Shown piece by piece: positions 43,659 through 45,752 of a DNA stretch of 45,752 nucleotides. Location: NCBI RefSeq assembly GCF_005938125.1, contig NZ_VCQN01000011.1, positions 1-45,752 of the forward strand, read 5' to 3'. Below the pieces are notes generated by a model that was not told the DNA's origin, ran no database searches, and saw nothing but the letters and a program-made list of their open reading frames with translations. Each line of letters starts with the position of its first letter. The stretch's first letter is position 1. This DNA comes from Bacillus sp. BHET2 (GTDB taxonomy: Bacteria > Bacillota > Bacilli > Bacillales > Bacillaceae_B). The translations under genes and the position numbers were made by a program.

Positions 43659-44354
43659 TTAGGATTTTTTTTGCGACTCAAGCCATTTCACTTCTGCTTC
43701 AGCCATTCTTATATAATTAGGAAGTACTTCATGGGCAGAAGTCTCCTTAAGGCCATGTCCTATAAACGCAAGCTCCGACGGTCGAGGATTATGACTGACA
43801 AACGGAGCCATTTTCGCTTGGTCTCCAAGTACAGCTTTAATGACGCTTTCGTGAATGCTTATATCGTTTCCTACAAATAAAATATCTTTCCTGCAATCCT
43901 TTAACTTCGTCACCCAATCTTCCAACAGAATGTTACAATCTTCCTCGACACATACTAATTGATCTCTCTGAAACTCATATAGCCCTGTATATACCTGTCC
44001 TCTTCTTGCATCGAACAATGGAACGATATACCCTGGAAAATATCGTCCCGAAGAAGCGAGCGTCGCAAGACTTGATACGGGAATGAGTGGTATATTCAAT
44101 GACCATGCAAGCGTCTTGGCTAACGTAACCCCTATCCGGACACCTGTGTAAGAACCAGGGCCGTTGGCTACAACAATCTTCGTTAAGTCCTTTGCCTTGA
44201 TCTCGCAATCCTTTAACAATTGCTCGATAGCGGGCATCGCCCTTACAGAGTGGTTCTTCTTCATATAAGTAATGTACTCCCCAATCACCTTATCCTCTTC
44301 AATAAGCGCAACGCCTAAAGGATAATTAGAAGTATCAATGGATAATATCGTCAT
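43659..44354 (-). CDS. tsaB: tRNA threonylcarbamoyladenosine biosynthesis protein TsaB
   Basis: 231 aa, an inactive ASKHA paralogue of TsaD that holds the t6A complex together. N-terminus MTILSIDTSNYPLGVALIEE, VANGPGSYTGVRIGVTLAKTLAW, and FDARRGQVYTGLY are family hallmarks; it lacks the TsaD metal-binding HxxxH. Overlaps tsaE by 4 nt (ATGA). Confidence 0.95.
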   Translation of the reverse strand: MTILSIDTSNYPLGVALIEEDKVIGEYITYMKKNHSVRAMPAIEQLLKDCEIKAKDLTKIVVANGPGSYTGVRIGVTLAKTLAWSLNIPLIPVSSLATLASSGRYFPGYIVPLFDARRGQVYTGLYEFQRDQLVCVEEDCNILLEDWVTKLKDCRKDILFVGNDISIHESVIKAVLGDQAKMAPFVSHNPRPSELAFIGHGLKETSAHEVLPNYIRMAEAEVKWLESQKKS

Positions 44355-44806
44355 GACACAATCTCCTTACACAATTCGCTATATCTTTCTCCATAAGGCT
44401 TCAACACAATTCTTCTCGCTGAATCCCCTTCCCTGTAAATCGATAAGCTTAATAACTCTTCCGGAAGTTGATCTTTAATTAAGTGAGCCCACTCAACGAC
44501 GGTCACGCCTTCTCCTTCAAAGTATTCCTCGAATCCTAAGTCTTCAAAGGAATCACCCAACCTGTACACATCCATATGGTAAAGAGGCAAACGACCTCTA
44601 TATTCCTTAATGATGGTGAAAGTGGGACTGTTGACGGTCTTTGAAACACCAAGTCCTTTAGCCAATCCCTTGGTAAACGTCGTCTTTCCTGCTCCAAGAT
44701 CACCTTCTAATGTTAACACAGTACCAGGCTTTAAGTGTGCAGCCAATTGTTCAGCAAACACCAAAGTCTCCTCTGGACTGTTGGTTATAATTTCAAACTG
44801 ATTCAT
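44351..44806 (-). CDS. tsaE: tRNA threonylcarbamoyladenosine biosynthesis ATPase TsaE
   Basis: 151 aa from ATG 44806 (MNQFEIITNSPEE) with GAGGAG 8 nt upstream. P-loop LEGDLGAGKTTFTKGLA, then NSPTFTIIKEY, and the conserved LYHMDVYRL and FEEYFEGEGVTVVEWA segments. Regenerates the TsaBD complex. First gene of tsaE-tsaB-rimI-tsaD. In B. subtilis thiL lies upstream; here the tRNA/rRNA operon takes that place. Confidence 0.95.
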   Translation of the reverse strand: MNQFEIITNSPEETLVFAEQLAAHLKPGTVLTLEGDLGAGKTTFTKGLAKGLGVSKTVNSPTFTIIKEYRGRLPLYHMDVYRLGDSFEDLGFEEYFEGEGVTVVEWAHLIKDQLPEELLSLSIYREGDSARRIVLKPYGERYSELCKEIVS

Positions 44807-44834
44807 GTTAATCTCCTCAATCGTCATTTAGGTA

Positions 44835-44870
44835 TAAAAAACCCTTAGGATCGTTTGAAAGCCTAAGGGA
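44835..44870 (-). terminator. Terminator-like hairpin in the tsaE leader
   Basis: Minus strand TCCCTTAGGC, loop, ATCCTAAGGGTTTTTTATA: stem of 8 bp with six Us, only 29 nt before the tsaE start and 65 nt after the tRNA operon's own terminator. Confidence 0.8.
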
Positions 44871-44897
44871 GAATGTATATATGTAGTTTACCCCTTT

Positions 44898-44930
44898 TCG
44901 GGTATGAGAGTAAAGGCTGCGGTAAATAGA
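44898..44930 (-). promoter_or_regulatory. Possible SigA promoter of tsaE
   Basis: Minus strand TTTACT, 18 nt, TAAACT, between the two hairpins. It is a weak match and I cannot distinguish it from read-through from the rRNA/tRNA operon. Confidence 0.3.
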
Positions 44931-44932
44931 CA

Positions 44933-44962
44933 ATAAAAAAAACGAAACATAGTTTCGTTTGA
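44933..44962 (-). terminator. Terminator of the rRNA/tRNA operon
   Basis: Minus strand CAAACGAAACTATGTTTCG then TTTTTTTTATTG: a 9-bp stem, short loop, 8 Us, 12 nt after tRNA-Asp. Confidence 0.92.
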
Positions 44963-44973
44963 ATAAACAAATC

Positions 44974-45050
44974 TGGCGGTCCGGACGGGACTCGAACCCG
45001 CGACCTCCTGCGTGACAGGCAGGCATTCTAACCAACTGAACTACCGGACC
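44974..45050 (-). tRNA. tRNA-Asp (GTC)
   Basis: 77 nt including an encoded CCA. Minus strand begins GGTCCGGTAGTTCAGTTGG, anticodon loop CTGTCAC with GTC, T-arm GGTTCGAGTCC, acceptor CCGGACCGCCA. All arms pair. Confidence 0.98.
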
Positions 45051-45140
45051 AGAGTTTTTTGACGATAGTCAAAATAACTTTCCATGCGTGACTCATCAAG
45101 AATTAGGATTAACCTCTTATTAAAAAAGTCAAAAATGGTA

Positions 45141-45214
<74 letters not shown>

Positions 45215-45222
45215 ACGATAAA

Positions 45223-45434
45223 ATAATTGAATCATGTGAATGACACCCATGGTGATTTCGATTGAACCACCCCGACTTCAGTTAGCTTAAGAAAGCTATT
45301 GCTCAGTCGGTGCGCTGATGTGTACGCTCCGAAGATTATTCGGTCGTGCTCCACCCCGCGACGATATTAATGTCACTCTCTATACTACTATATGTAGCTT
45401 CATAAAGATAGTGTTATTGAAAAATAAATTTTTC
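45223..45434 (-). other. 5S-tRNA spacer with a partial tRNA-fMet copy
   Basis: The 20 bases at 45201-45220 (the first 14 nt of tRNA-fMet plus 6 nt of upstream flank) recur exactly at 45347-45366. The region between has a stem GCTTAAGAAAGC and a T-arm-like GGTTCAATCGAAATC ending in CACCA, but no complete cloverleaf. Probably a decayed or partly duplicated tRNA-fMet. Confidence 0.6.
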
Positions 45435-45552
<118 letters not shown>

Positions 45553-45638
45553 GAATATTTAATTGAAGGGTTGTTCCTTCAAAACTAGATAAAGAATTGA
45601 TGTCAAGAAAGCCGAATATCGACCAGTTGTTCATTTGT

Positions 45639-45752
<114 letters not shown>

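Overview
The window looks like chromosome of a low-GC Gram-positive of the family Bacillaceae (Bacillus sensu lato; possibly a Rossellomorea-like lineage, which I cannot confirm). The evidence is the gene order tsaE-tsaB-rimI-tsaD / ydiF / rex-tatA-tatC / ydiK-ydiL / groES-groEL and yeaC-yeaD-yebA-guaA-pbuG, which matches the Bacillus subtilis chromosome, together with T-box-free, riboswitch-rich leaders, CIRCE, PurBoxes and AGGAGG-type ribosome binding sites. Almost everything is on the minus strand, so the biological reading direction is right to left. The window lies between two rRNA operons of the same orientation: the 3' end of a 23S gene, a 5S gene and tRNA-fMet/tRNA-Asp on the right, and the 5' end of the next 16S gene on the left.

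Right part (45.7-33 kb), conserved backbone: rRNA/tRNA; the tsaEBD/rimI cluster for t6A tRNA modification and protein acetylation; a strong cluster of DnaA boxes between tsaD and ydiF; the ABC-F protein YdiF; the redox repressor Rex; a minimal TatA-TatC translocase; the CPBP protease-like YdiL with YdiK; HrcA/CIRCE-controlled groESL; an alanyl-tRNA editing protein (AlaX type) and one small unknown gene.

Middle part (32.5-14.7 kb), accessory and visibly AT-richer: a Tad/Flp pilus locus (CpaB, CpaE, TadA, TadB, TadC, Flp pilin, then two TadE/TadG-like pseudopilins). Embedded in it are a von Willebrand A lipoprotein, a large secreted repeat protein with a hydrophobic glycine-rich C-terminal domain, and four small multi-pass membrane proteins. 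Downstream lies an array of unrecognised genes in two paralogous families (A: 274 and 278 aa; B: 279, 279 and a third divergent member), preceded by a decayed copy of the large secreted protein that has lost its C-terminal domain. The third family-B gene is split by a 52-bp palindromic REP/REPIN-like insertion whose exact removal restores the reading frame. This full-length-effector / truncated-copy / duplicated-small-gene layout resembles a polymorphic toxin and immunity locus, here attached to a Tad pilus. It is the best candidate for an undescribed system; the functional reading is inference.

Left part (14.4-0.05 kb), backbone: the NAD salvage genes pncB and nadE; the MoxR-DUF58-transglutaminase cluster yeaC-yeaD-yebA; guaA and pbuG, each preceded by a guanine-type riboswitch with an intrinsic terminator (pbuG also has an inverted PurBox pair); glcT and ptsG, with a GlcT-binding antiterminator (RAT) overlapping a terminator in the ptsG leader; and the promoter and leader of the next rRNA operon.
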